Of a stretch of 64,000 bases of DNA, positions 57,057 through 64,000 are shown one piece after another. Made by a program: the position numbers and the translations under genes. Numbering within the stretch: the first letter of the stretch is position 1; each line of letters begins with the position of its first letter. Location: contig NZ_CP126115.1 of assembly GCF_030123505.1 (NCBI RefSeq), positions 5,718,001-5,782,000 of the forward strand, written 5' to 3'. Source of the DNA: Neobacillus sp. YX16. GTDB taxonomy: Bacteria; Bacillota; Bacilli; Bacillales; Cytobacillaceae. Under the pieces are notes generated by a model. The model did no database searches and was not told the origin of the DNA. It saw only the letters and a list, made by a program, of their open reading frames with translations.

Positions 57057-57821
57057 GATTTTAATGTCAACTTCAGCTTTTTTCTTAAGCTCTTCTACTT
57101 TTTTAGTGAGTTGTTCTTGTTGTTTTTGTTGTTCAAGTTGTTGCTTGATTTGCGGTTTTACTTCTTCAAGCTTTGGAAGTTCTTGACCATCGGAACTTCC
57201 TTGCTGGACTGCTTGATCATAATAAGCTTGAATTTCTTCATCCGTTACTTCTCCTACTGGAATTTCTTTCTCCATGTACTTCATATATTGAATATTCTCA
57301 GCTGTTTTATTCTTTAGTGTCGTCATATCCAAACCAGCTTGTTTCATAGCATCTTCAAATTTGTTATCATCTTTATACGATTCTTTCATTTCGGCTATTT
57401 GTTTTTCAACTTCGTCATCTGATGCTTGATACCCTTTTTTATTAGCTTCTTGAAGAATCAACATTTGTCCCACTAAGTTATCGATGGTTTGTTCTTTCAT
57501 TTGTTTTGCTGCTTCATCAGAAGTAGGATCTTGTCCCATTTGTTGCATCTGCATTTGTAGAGAAGATAATACCATATTATAGTCACTGCCTGAAACCTCT
57601 TCATCATTGATGATAGCAACGGTTTGCTTCTCCTCTATTTTTTGCTTATCTAGCTTCTTCTGCATTTCTTTCATCTGTTTCTCTTGATCTTGTGGCTGAG
57701 TTTGAGCAGTTTCAGTTTGCTCTTTACTATTATTGGATGGTTTACCTTCATCATTTGAACCACAAGCTGTTAAAGTGACAGCCATGATTCCTGTAATAAG
57801 AGTATAGATAATTTTCTTCAT
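57054..57821 (-). CDS. SurA-N-domain lipoprotein (PrsA-like foldase without PPIase domain)
   Basis: 255 residues. Lipobox VTLTACG gives lipid-Cys near 20. A Gln/Glu/Lys-rich linker (about 27-65) leads to a SurA N-terminal domain (VAIINDEEVSGSDYNMVLSSL, then QTIDNLVGQMLILQEANKKG and VTDEEIQAYYDQA). No parvulin domain is present, so it may chaperone exported proteins without isomerase activity. The ATG has AGGAGAGG upstream. The 3' end abuts a dispersed repeat. Confidence 0.88.
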   Translation of the reverse strand: MKKIIYTLITGIMAVTLTACGSNDEGKPSNNSKEQTETAQTQPQDQEKQMKEMQKKLDKQKIEEKQTVAIINDEEVSGSDYNMVLSSLQMQMQQMGQDPTSDEAAKQMKEQTIDNLVGQMLILQEANKKGYQASDDEVEKQIAEMKESYKDDNKFEDAMKQAGLDMTTLKNKTAENIQYMKYMEKEIPVGEVTDEEIQAYYDQAVQQGSSDGQELPKLEEVKPQIKQQLEQQKQQEQLTKKVEELKKKAEVDIKI

Positions 57822-58164
57822 GATCCCTCTCCTTTCGTGGCCTAAAAATTCGATTCCCGATTCAAAAAGATAATCTAGTGGTCATTATATAAGACATATA
57901 CATAAAAAGAAACCTAAAAGGGTCCACTTCTTTCATATACGATCCTTTTACCTATGGAGTTCATAATCTACCTTTCATATAGTCTTATTCTCCTTTCTTA
58001 TAGTCTTATTTTCCTTTGTTTCTTCGTCCAACAGCTTCTAGAATCTGTTTTTTGGAAGCATATTCTCCTGGCGCCACGGATATTTTGGTCAAACTCAACA
58101 GTCGCCATAATAATGCAAAAAACGTCTGCAATACATGCAAACGTTCTTTAGGAGGTACACCCTT
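57822..58164. other. Gene-poor gap with a short duplication
   Basis: It contains the upstream region of the lipoprotein gene and a tandem duplication of TATAGTCTTATTYTCCTTT at about 57976-58016. A 76-codon minus-strand frame crosses it without a ribosome-binding site. Confidence 0.4.
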
Positions 58165-58257
58165 ATGGAAGGGGTTGTGGATGGTGCTATGGTGGGTAAT
58201 ATAACTTATGCGTTCATAATAAATGTGAATGGACAAGTGCTGATTAAAAGTAAATAA
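58165..58257 (+). CDS. Possible 30-residue peptide
   Basis: An ATG frame with TTTAGGAGG at suitable spacing. The product begins MEGVVDGAMVGNITYAF and ends INVNGQVLIKSK. No membrane helix. It ends 13 bp before the convergent VOC gene and has no separate terminator. It may be a degenerate start of a larger gene. Low confidence. Confidence 0.25.
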   Translation: MEGVVDGAMVGNITYAFIINVNGQVLIKSK

Positions 58258-58269
58258 TTCAATAAAGAT

Positions 58270-58629
58270 TTATCTTGATTCTGCGATATGCCAGCAGACA
58301 CCAGCAGGATCAATTAAATGGATCTCACGTTTTCCCCAAGGATAGAGTGTTGGTTCTTTAAACTTTATAGGATAGCGTTTATCACGAATATTTTTCTGGA
58401 TATGCGTCCACCAAGCATCAAGATCAGCGACAAGCAATTCAACCATATAATTACTCTGAAATTCCTCGTTGTGAAAGTTTTGCAGGAAAAATTCTTGTTC
58501 CCCCAACCGAAAGATACTTAATCCGCTGTCGGAATATACTTTTTCAAAACCTAGATCTTCAAAAAAACGCTGTGCAAGGGGATAATCTTCTCCTGATGGA
58601 ATAAATGGACGTAATTTCATTAATTCCAT
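58270..58629 (-). CDS. VOC-superfamily protein (bleomycin-resistance-like)
   Basis: 119 residues. The early part fits a VOC fold (LRPFIPSGEDYPLAQRFFEDLGFEK) and the end has WGKREIHLIDPAGVCWHIAES, the usual last beta module. Ligand residues are only partly conserved, so it may bind a small molecule and not catalyse. GAGGTG lies 7 nt before the ATG. Confidence 0.85.
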   Translation of the reverse strand: MELMKLRPFIPSGEDYPLAQRFFEDLGFEKVYSDSGLSIFRLGEQEFFLQNFHNEEFQSNYMVELLVADLDAWWTHIQKNIRDKRYPIKFKEPTLYPWGKREIHLIDPAGVCWHIAESR

Positions 58630-58731
58630 AACGCTTCACCTCTTTTTTTAAAATAATTTATTGAATAAGCTAATGCATATCGTATTCGCACGAACTTTCT
58701 TTAAAGACAAATTAATTAGTATTTCTTAAAT

Positions 58732-59157
58732 TCAAAGCCTGTTATTGTTTGATTTTTTTATGACCCTCGTAATTGAAAAGCTCTTCAAATATTTGTTGAT
58801 GATCCTTATCACATCATCTTTTTTCGTAGTCTTGACTCCCCTTAAGAAATAGCCTCTTCTTATCATTCGCACCGGCTTAATTAGGACCTTTACGATAAAT
58901 CCTGATAAAATTTTTTTGAGGTCCCTGCTTAAACTTACAAGTTTACTAAATGACCTTTTTTCTTTATTAGTTTCATTCATTACAGTTTGTAGTTTTTTCT
59001 TAAAAAAAGTGAATCTGGTCATCATACTTATCTTCAATTTTAGTTGTTTTCCATTTTTCGATCCGAATACATATTGATTCAAAATATAATGTCCTCCCTC
59101 CTCCAGCATGATCAATAATACGATCAATAGCGCAATAACAATAATCCAAATCGCCAT
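58732..59157 (-). CDS. Small membrane-anchored basic protein
   Basis: 141 residues. One N-terminal helix (about 3-19, IWIIVIALLIVLLIMLE) is followed by a strongly basic cytoplasmic region, Lys and Arg rich, predicted helical. No domain recognised. The region 59158-59421 downstream in plus-strand sense is AT-rich and empty apart from promoter elements. Confidence 0.6.
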   Translation of the reverse strand: MAIWIIVIALLIVLLIMLEEGGHYILNQYVFGSKNGKQLKLKISMMTRFTFFKKKLQTVMNETNKEKRSFSKLVSLSRDLKKILSGFIVKVLIKPVRMIRRGYFLRGVKTTKKDDVIRIINKYLKSFSITRVIKKSNNNRL

Positions 59158-59421
59158 TTACGAATCCCCCTTTTACCGATAATTGAAACCTAAACCTATT
59201 TAAAAAATATCAAAATTTGTAGAATCCAAGTGATTATTTATTCCATTATTTCAAAATAGCTTCTATTAATAGACTAGCAAAATTAAGAATATTAAGAAAG
59301 TTTATATGTAATTTTTAATTTGAATGTAATACACATGTAATTTCCAATTAAAAGGAGTTAGTGAAATTACATATTAATTTGTAGGAGGTTAAGTATGATT
59401 TAAAATTTTCATAAAATTAAG

Positions 59422-59450
59422 TTGACTCTGACTGTTTACCCTGATAATAT
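59422..59450 (+). promoter_or_regulatory. Sigma-A promoter of hom
   Basis: TTGACT (59422-59427), a 17-bp spacer, and TAATAT (59445-59450). It starts transcripts just ahead of the SAM riboswitch. Confidence 0.7.
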
Positions 59451-59468
59451 TTGTATTAATTTAATAAG

Positions 59469-59632
59469 TCTTATCAAGAGTGGCAGAGGGAAAGGCCCTG
59501 TGAAGCCCGGCAACCTTCAAACAAATGTTTGAAAAGGTGCTAAGTCCTTCAAAGTATTTTACTTTGAGAGATAAGTGACGGAATTTTTTTATGGAGCCGC
59601 TCTATCTCAGTGATAGAGCGGCTTTTATTTTT
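59469..59632 (+). promoter_or_regulatory. SAM-I (S-box) riboswitch with terminator
   Basis: The aptamer (59469-59578) has CTTATCAAGAGTGGCAGAGGG, GAAGCCCGGCAACC, AAGGTGCTAA and a closing GATAAG. The terminator GCCGCTCTATC/GATAGAGCGGC plus T tract lies at 59596-59632. SAM binding should stop transcription of the homoserine dehydrogenase gene. Confidence 0.96.
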
Positions 59633-59681
59633 CCACTTTTCTTAAAGACTTACATTTCTTTATTTTTGAAAGGAGTCAACC

Positions 59682-60935
59682 ATGACAATAATTAGAGTGG
59701 CATTATTAGGATTAGGTACAGTAGGGTATGGGACTTATACCGCATTAATGAATCGAGAGGAACGATTATCTTCACTAGCGGGGAAATCATTTGAAATCAT
59801 AGGTATCTTAATTAAAAATAAAGAAAAGCCTCGCTCCATTGATGAAAATGTTATGATTACGACAAGCTTCGATGAGATTGTAGAAAAGGGTAATCCAGAT
59901 GTAGTTATAGAGGCTATGGGCGGAATTGAACCTGCTTTATCCTATATAAAACAAGCGCTTCAGAATGGCTGTCATGTCATCTCAGCAAATAAAGAATTAA
60001 TTGCAAGTCATGGAAAAGAAATAATGGAAATAGCTCACACGAACGGGGTGCGATTTATTTACGAAGCAAGTGTTGGCGGTGGAATTCCTGTTTTAAGAAC
60101 CATTAAAGAGCTGCTCGGTGGAAATCAAATTGAGAGTGTAGAAGCTATTTTAAATGGAACAACAAATTTCATTTTAAGTCATATGAGAACAACAGGTGAT
60201 TCCTTTCCAAAATCTCTTGAACTTGCGCAGCAGAAAGGATATGCAGAACCTGATCCAACGAATGATATTGAAGGCTTAGATGCATTTTATAAAGCGATGG
60301 TATTAAGCGAGTGGGTCTTTGGAGAACAACCTGCTTGGGAACAAGTGACCGTACAAGGAATAAAAGGTATTTCGCATGAGGAAATCTTATTGGCAGATCA
60401 ACTTGGACTTCGTCTTAAGCATTTAGTACTTATTGACAGTCATTTGAATGTAGAAGTAAAGCCTGTATTTGTTGACAAGGATCATCCTTTACACGGAGTA
60501 GAAAATGTTGATAATGCCCTTCGAATAAAGACAGATTTGCTTGGATACTTGACTTTACAAGGAGCAGGCGCTGGAGCAGAAGCTACAGCAAGTGCGGTTA
60601 TTGAAGACTTATTATCAATCTATCTGACAAAGGAAAACAAAAATTATCAATATTCAAGAATTACAAAGAACACATACGAAAATGAAGCAGTAACTCAAAA
60701 AGTTTATTTATTATTCTATCAATCCACCAACCTACAAAAAGAAATAATTTCACAACTACATGCTCAAGGCGACATTATTAAAACAGATCAAAGCTCTATC
60801 TTAAAGAAAGCTTACATTCTTTTTAAAGGTGATCTGACACACTATGAACACCCTTTACTCATAAACAAATATGAGGTTAAAATCTATAATCATAGCACAA
60901 GTACTCTATTAATCCAGCCGGAGAAAGTGAATTGA
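59682..60935 (+). CDS. hom: Homoserine dehydrogenase
   Basis: 417 residues. It reduces aspartate semialdehyde to homoserine for methionine and threonine. The NAD(P) motif GLGTVGYGTY is near 10-19; the catalytic region has SANKELIASHG, EASVGGGIPVL and LNGTTNFILS with the conserved Lys and Glu. A C-terminal ACT-like domain (about 345-417) is weakly conserved. The S-box upstream implies it serves methionine supply, so a second hom copy with a thr operon may exist elsewhere. AAAGGAG precedes the ATG. Confidence 0.96.
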   Translation: MTIIRVALLGLGTVGYGTYTALMNREERLSSLAGKSFEIIGILIKNKEKPRSIDENVMITTSFDEIVEKGNPDVVIEAMGGIEPALSYIKQALQNGCHVISANKELIASHGKEIMEIAHTNGVRFIYEASVGGGIPVLRTIKELLGGNQIESVEAILNGTTNFILSHMRTTGDSFPKSLELAQQKGYAEPDPTNDIEGLDAFYKAMVLSEWVFGEQPAWEQVTVQGIKGISHEEILLADQLGLRLKHLVLIDSHLNVEVKPVFVDKDHPLHGVENVDNALRIKTDLLGYLTLQGAGAGAEATASAVIEDLLSIYLTKENKNYQYSRITKNTYENEAVTQKVYLLFYQSTNLQKEIISQLHAQGDIIKTDQSSILKKAYILFKGDLTHYEHPLLINKYEVKIYNHSTSTLLIQPEKVN

Positions 60936-60972
60936 CTTCTCCCCATAGATAAATCTAGGGGATTCTTTTTTA
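60936..60972 (+). terminator. Terminator of hom
   Basis: CCCC and TAGAT on the left pair with ATCTA and GGGG, followed by eight T with one C. It starts just after the stop codon. Confidence 0.8.
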
Positions 60973-61262
60973 AACCTTCATCAAAGTTGCTCTTCAGCTA
61001 GAGCATCCAGGTCTTATACCTTCTCCAGTTCATTACGATATGTGGTATTACCGCATACCGCAGCCCAATCATAGGCACTACGCCACTGCCCTTTCAACTC
61101 CATTTGTGTGGGAAACAATGGGCGTTAAAAGGACTCGGCGATACTTTGTATCTTCTATTTTTGGTAGTTCACGATTTTTAGTAAACTGTTTATTTACAGA
61201 CTTATCCAAAATATTGATTGCGCCTACTACATCTAACACATTGGAATGAGTTTGAGCTTAGG
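60973..61262 (-). other. Gene relic of unknown origin
   Basis: Read on the minus strand the stretch contains a protein-like segment, VLDVVGAINILDKSVNK, then interrupted frames. The GAINIL word recalls the C-terminus of IS200/IS605 TnpB proteins (ADVNAAINI), but no zinc motif or intact frame remains. It is treated as an unassigned relic. Confidence 0.3.
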
Positions 61263-61302
61263 ATTAACTTTTAAATAAGGGTTTTTTTGTGTATAATGGA
61301 CA

Positions 61303-61435
61303 TATAATAAAAAAGAGAAGTGTTGTTGCAAACACTTCTCCATGCAGCCCCTACCGTCAGGGTGGTGGTTGTTAAAGTGGATTATTTGTGAGAACCACCC
61401 TTTTGCTTCCTACGGCGCGGGGTGGTTTTCCTGTT
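61303..61435 (+). ncRNA. Antisense RNA (putative antitoxin) opposite the toxin gene
   Basis: TATAAT words at 61292-61297 and 61303-61308 begin a plus-strand unit. It has a hairpin GAGAAGTGTT/AACACTTCTC (61315-61340) and ends in AACCACCC/GGGTGGTT (61393-61427) with a T-rich tail. It covers the 3' third of the toxin frame. The first hairpin, on the other strand, is followed by T6 and serves as the toxin mRNA terminator. This two-hairpin convergent layout is that of Bacillus type I systems such as bsrG/SR4. The RNA itself is inferred. Confidence 0.55.
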
Positions 61436-61525
61436 TTCTAGTACGTTTTTCCGAAAGAAATATGCACTAATTTCACGCACAATTCCCTTTAGAATTTCTC
61501 GTAAGATATCAAGAAAAGTTTCCAG
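61382..61525 (-). CDS. Putative type I toxin peptide, 47 residues
   Basis: A frame with a perfect AAGGAGGTGATAATA before an apparent CTG start; no ATG or TTG lies at the right distance. The N-terminal half is an amphipathic or hydrophobic helix (LETFLDILREILKGIVREISAYFF). The C-terminal half is very basic (RKTTPRRRKQKGGSHK). A membrane-acting peptide with a cationic tail is typical of type I toxins, but this sequence is not a known family to me. A damaged second copy lies at 14660-14850. An antisense RNA unit overlaps its 3' end. Confidence 0.6.
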   Translation of the reverse strand: METFLDILREILKGIVREISAYFFRKNVLENRKTTPRRRKQKGGSHK

Positions 61526-61615
61526 TATTATCACCTCCTTCCCTAATGAAAGAAAAGAAGATTGACAACTCGGCCACCCCAACAATATTCAGCTGCCACT
61601 CTATTCTAACACGCT

Positions 61616-61680
61616 TTACCTAACTAACAACCTATCATTCTTCGACAAAACTTGGGTAGTGACCACAGGCTCCGAAATTT
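61616..61680 (+). repeat. CTATCAATCTTCGAC-family dispersed repeat (copy 5)
   Basis: GCTTTACCTAACTAACAACC, TATCATTCTTCGAC and GTGACCACAGGCTC, ending in AATTTAGAT as in copy 4. It lies just downstream of the frameshifted minus-strand gene. Confidence 0.7.
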
Positions 61681-61703
61681 AGATAAAACTCTGTTCACCT
61701 TGT

Positions 61704-62245
61704 TCATTTAATAATCTGTCCATCTGCATCATAAACGGTTACCTTAACTGGCAATGTAACTTTATCTTTCTGAAAAGTGATATACCAAACCCACAAGTTG
61801 TCCCTGACAAAAAATCGGTTTGGCTGTATATTTCCTTCACTATTTATAACAATGGTCTTTGCATCGTCTTCGGCAAATCCGTAGATAATGGAAAAATCCT
61901 TTGATACCTTATTATTCGTTCGCCAGTCAATTGGTCCTCTCTCCACTTTCTCCTCGCTGAACTCTGGAAATCCATTTCGGGATAAATAAACTTTTTAAAA
62001 TCAGTAAAACCTTTATTGGTCAACACAGGAATGATTCCCGAGCTATTCTCAGCGAAAACTAAATTTGATTTAGAATCATACAGAAGAATTTGTTTACAAT
62101 CACCAAATTGTGCTGATATTCTTTCACAGATGCTTTTTTCCAACGATGTAGTAGGAATAATTGGACTAGTAGGAGTGGATGCAAAAAAGTAAATTACCAC
62201 GATTACCCCTAAACAGAGTACAGCTATTAAAATGTTTTTCTTCAA
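61704..62245 (-). pseudogene. Frameshifted membrane-anchored protein gene
   Basis: The first frame starts at 62245 with a membrane anchor (NILIAVLCLGVIVVIYFFAS). It continues through LLYDSKSNLVFAENSSG to MDFQSS near 61970, then becomes basic nonsense. The second frame continues with EEKVERGPIDWRTNNKV and SKDFSIIYGFAEDDA to the stop at 61704. Joined, they give about 180 residues, with a one-base shift near 61960-61975. It is a broken gene or a sequencing error. Family not recognised. Confidence 0.7.
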
Positions 62246-62448
62246 CTATATCCCCCCTATTGCTAGTAAACTTATATTCTTTAGACACTTAAATTATTAA
62301 CCACATACTGTCTCTGTTTAAATAAACACAGATTGATCGAAGGTTGATAACCCCTTCCCTTCACCGTTAAGACCGTACAAAACATTATGCTATAATTATC
62401 CAAGTTATCATCGGTTTTATTGACTTTTTATATGGGAGCGGATGAAAT

Positions 62449-63255
62449 ATGATATCTGATTACAAACAAAATGTATTGTTGGAAGTAGATAGCATTAATG
62501 AAATGGAACTAGCACTAACTGCGTTCAACTCAAAAAGAGCACTTTCTCCCGTTGATAAAGAGCTACAGTTCAAAAAAATTGGGGATTGTAGATTACTTAT
62601 TGACACCAAATCACCAAGTTCCATCTATTACAATCGTATTAAGGGTTTTGGAGTAAACGATATGAATAAAATAGATGAAATTTTGGCTAATTATGATTCT
62701 AAACAAATAACTCCATGCTTTGATATGACGCCTAATAATATAAATATGGAAGTCGCAAAAACATTAATGAGTAAAGGGTTCTATTGTGCTGAACAACTGG
62801 TATTTTTAGAAATAGCACCTCATTTTGATGAGTTTGAAAATAATAAAGAAATAAGAGTTGTAAAAGTAACGAAGGAAAATGTAGTGGAATTCCTTCATCT
62901 CATAGCACGTTCGAATGAAATGGAAATAGAGGATGAACTAATCAATAGAAAAGCAGAATATTTCGTTGAGCCTATCTTTCAAAATTACATAGCATATATC
63001 GGTCAGGAAGCTATAGGAATGGGCTCTCTCTTTATCCACGGAGAGAAAGGCTATATCGCAAATGATTTTACCTTCCCTTCACATAGGGGAAAAGGTGTTC
63101 AAAAAACATTGCTACACCACCGAATAAAGGCAGCTAATGATATGGGATTAACGAAGATTTATACAGATGTGGAGTTCGGTTCGGCAAGCCATAACAATAT
63201 GTTGAAAGTTGGATTTCAGACTATATTTATTAATTCATTTTGGATAAAGGATTGA
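62449..63255 (+). CDS. GNAT-family N-acetyltransferase
   Basis: 268 residues. The C-terminal GNAT domain (about 140-265) has an acetyl-CoA motif-A region, GYIANDFTFPSHRGKGVQKTL, with the R-x2-G-x-G type RGKGVQ loop. The end SASHNNMLKVGFQTIF is the usual motif-B region. The N-terminal half is a degenerate GNAT-like or substrate domain. Substrate unknown. It is flanked by 200 bp of upstream gap without features. Confidence 0.85.
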   Translation: MISDYKQNVLLEVDSINEMELALTAFNSKRALSPVDKELQFKKIGDCRLLIDTKSPSSIYYNRIKGFGVNDMNKIDEILANYDSKQITPCFDMTPNNINMEVAKTLMSKGFYCAEQLVFLEIAPHFDEFENNKEIRVVKVTKENVVEFLHLIARSNEMEIEDELINRKAEYFVEPIFQNYIAYIGQEAIGMGSLFIHGEKGYIANDFTFPSHRGKGVQKTLLHHRIKAANDMGLTKIYTDVEFGSASHNNMLKVGFQTIFINSFWIKD

Positions 63256-63412
63256 GAGTTGAGGAGTGGAAAAATGCCTAAGTTACTGACTATAGAAAAA
63301 AGCCTTCTTAGTATATACCCTGAGCAGGCAATGTAATTTTTGAATTCTCCATTAAACTAAAAAAGTCGTGCGATTCCCATTTGATTATGATAATATAAAA
63401 TAAATTAAAAAG

Positions 63413-63519
63413 ACCATGTGTAACTGGCGAAACGCGGATAACCGCGAGGGAGCACATGGTGTCGTAGCCGTTCGCCTGGGCAGAGGTAAGGGAAATATAT
63501 CCCTTACCTCTTTCTGTTT
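63413..63519 (+). promoter_or_regulatory. ZTP (pfl) riboswitch with terminator hairpin
   Basis: The P1 stem ACCATGTG/CACATGGT encloses the conserved AACTGGCG, and the second conserved block GCCGTTCGCCTGGGC follows (63467-63481). The next hairpin GAGGTAAGGG/CCCTTACCTC (63483-63510) with TTTCTGTTT is the terminator. ZTP signals low 10-formyl-tetrahydrofolate and switches such genes on. It controls serA here, fitting serine as a one-carbon donor. Confidence 0.87.
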
Positions 63520-63547
63520 ATTAAGGCAAAAAATTAGGAGGAAAATC

Positions 63548-64000
63548 ATGAGCACGATCACTTTAGAAGAAGTGAAATCTATTAAAACACTTAATAATAT
63601 TGCAGAAACTGGACTAAAGGTATTCAATAAGGGCAATTTTCAGGTTGACAACGGCAGTGAAAATCCGGATGCCATCCTTGTTCGCAGCTTTAATATGCAC
63701 TCAGTAGAAATTGGCAATAATTTAAAGGCAATCGCAAGAGCTGGAGCAGGTGTGAATAATATTCCGATAGAAAAATGTACAGAGCAAGGTATCGTTGTAT
63801 TTAATACTCCTGGGGCGAATGCCAATGCCGTAAAAGAAATGGTGCTAACTTCATTAATATCTTCTTCCCGCAACCTTTTTGCTGGTATTACTTGGGTAAA
63901 AGCATTGGATGGTGAAGGTGACCAAATTCCAAAGCTAGTGGAAGCTGGAAAAAAACAGTTTGTTGGAAAAGAAATCAAAGGAAAAACGTTAGGTGTCATT
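63548..64000 (+). CDS. serA: D-3-phosphoglycerate dehydrogenase, N-terminal part
   Basis: The first 151 residues are in the window; the gene runs off the end. It makes the first step of serine synthesis. Recognisable segments: DAILVRSFNMHSVEI, LKAIARAGAGVNNIP, GIVVFNTPGANANAVKEM and the start of the NAD domain (GKTLGVI at the edge). TTAGGAGGAAA precedes the ATG. It lies 29 bp past the ZTP riboswitch terminator, so folate one-carbon status should control it. Confidence 0.93.
   Translation, partial: MSTITLEEVKSIKTLNNIAETGLKVFNKGNFQVDNGSENPDAILVRSFNMHSVEIGNNLKAIARAGAGVNNIPIEKCTEQGIVVFNTPGANANAVKEMVLTSLISSSRNLFAGITWVKALDGEGDQIPKLVEAGKKQFVGKEIKGKTLGVI

Noticed and set aside
58006..58236. 76-codon minus-strand frame
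   Set aside because: No ribosome-binding site, no recognisable family, and it overlaps a better-supported short plus-strand frame.
60973..61262. Intact TnpB or other transposase gene
   Set aside because: Only a GAINIL-like word is suggestive; frames are interrupted and the catalytic and zinc motifs are absent.

Overview
The window looks like the chromosome of a low-GC, endospore-forming Bacillaceae (Bacillus/Neobacillus-like). The evidence is the Gram-positive ribosome-binding sites, a YjcZ-type small protein, a spore-germinant receptor operon, S-box, TPP and ZTP riboswitches, and a Firmicutes-type (T7SSb-like) type VII secretion locus. No rRNA, tRNA, CRISPR array or intact transposase was seen. 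It is mostly ordinary chromosome, but dispersed intergenic repeats are dense.

Layout. 0.3-9.2 kb: a large secreted two-domain nucleotidase, a divergent LysR regulator and a large secreted subtilase ending in a dockerin-like Ca2+-binding segment. 9.2-12.4 kb: gene-poor, with repeats, a YjcZ-like gene, a possible 18-residue peptide and a frameshifted membrane-protein gene. 12.4-18.8 kb: an exported protein, an ECF sigma/anti-sigma pair, a relic of a toxin/antisense-RNA module, a PLP aldolase/FAD lactone-oxidase operon, two small proteins and a RidA protein. 19.2-21.9 kb: a two-component system. 22.2-26.4 kb: an uncharacterised operon with a Ycf46-like AAA ATPase, DUF2997, a DUF1257/Ycf35-like protein, a membrane helix-hairpin-helix protein and a radical-SAM activase-like protein. 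26.4-27.3 kb: nine tandem ~52-bp hairpin units between inverted ~62-bp flanks.

27.3-47.2 kb is the most striking region: one minus-strand type VII secretion locus. In transcription order it holds EssC (with FHA), EsaB/YukD, a WXG100 pair, a lipoprotein, a lipase toxin with the lipase domain first (TslA-like), a small helical partner, a second WXG100 pair, a DUF6382-like FHA protein, a PP2C phosphatase, a Ser/Thr kinase, a membrane protein carrying about ten Thr-x-Val/Glu-Leu motifs, a 2029-residue Ig-like surface protein and a zinc-ribbon membrane protein. EsaA, EssA and EssB are not recognisable here. I infer a secretion machine gated by Thr phosphorylation and FHA docking.

47.6-51.3 kb: a ger receptor operon in order B-A-C. 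51.5-58.7 kb: VOC and HAD enzymes, a PepSY protein, a tenI-like relic cut by a repeat, thiC with its TPP riboswitch, and a SurA-N-type lipoprotein. 59-64 kb: homoserine dehydrogenase under a SAM-I riboswitch, an apparently intact toxin/antisense module, a frameshifted gene, a GNAT acetyltransferase, and serA (running off the end) under a ZTP riboswitch. Three intergenic repeat families recur: a GGGGACGGTTCT palindrome, a CTATCAATCTTCGAC repeat always in the same orientation, and a TTCTTGTCGAGGAA repeat.
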